Both the position numbers and the translations under genes were made by a program. This document shows positions 6,265 to 6,309 of a stretch of 6,309 bases of DNA, in pieces. Location: positions 1 to 6,309 of the forward strand of contig DAIDJX010000198.1 in the NCBI GenBank assembly GCA_027451165.1. The letters are read 5' to 3'. Position 1 is the stretch's first letter, and every line of letters begins with the position of its first letter. The notes under the pieces are model-generated. The model saw only the letters and a list, made by a program, of their open reading frames with translations, was not told where the DNA came from and searched no databases. The stretch is from Prolixibacteraceae bacterium (lineage in GTDB: Bacteria; Bacteroidota; Bacteroidia; Bacteroidales; Prolixibacteraceae).

Positions 6265-6309
6265 TCGGATGTTACATAAAATCAGGATATAATGGATGTA
6301 TAAAACAGT

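Overview
The window looks like ordinary chromosomal DNA from a member of the Bacteroidota (Bacteroidetes), probably a free-living or environmental one. The grounds are inferential. Both complete genes lack a convincing Shine-Dalgarno sequence and start behind A-rich leaders. Both signal peptides end in the small-residue/Gln style common in this phylum (FA|QN, VQG|QQ). The long Cys-, Asn- and Thr-rich exported proteins, built from DUF11-like, Fn3-like and PKD-like beta domains, are also typical of the phylum. No taxonomic marker gene is present, so the phylum is likely but a genus cannot be named.

Layout, all on the + strand: (1) bases 2-1117 hold the C-terminal three quarters of an NAD(P)-dependent aldehyde dehydrogenase, with all catalytic residues visible and the N-terminus cut by the window edge. 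(2) Bases 1118-1320 are a 203-nt AT-rich spacer (about 30% GC by count) with a weak promoter candidate just before the next gene. (3) Bases 1321-3087 encode a 588-residue exported protein with Ig/Fn3-like domains. (4) After a 36-nt gap, bases 3124-6204 encode a 1026-residue exported protein with DUF11-like repeats and a PKD-like C-terminus. (5) Bases 6205-6309 are a non-coding tail with only a weak hairpin.

The main observation is that the two exported proteins share a divergent Cys-rich module. Its signatures are CxxCxxDx(R/K)YxGN, then W and WSG, then a CC...C...YxFxD..C..C....CY block that aligns without gaps over 31 residues. It forms the extreme C-terminus of the first protein but is internal in the second, where a PKD-like domain follows it. 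With the short spacing and same orientation, this suggests a co-expressed pair of surface or periplasmic proteins. Their function is unknown. The aldehyde dehydrogenase looks like an unrelated neighbour. I see no mobile element, RNA gene, CRISPR array or defence system.
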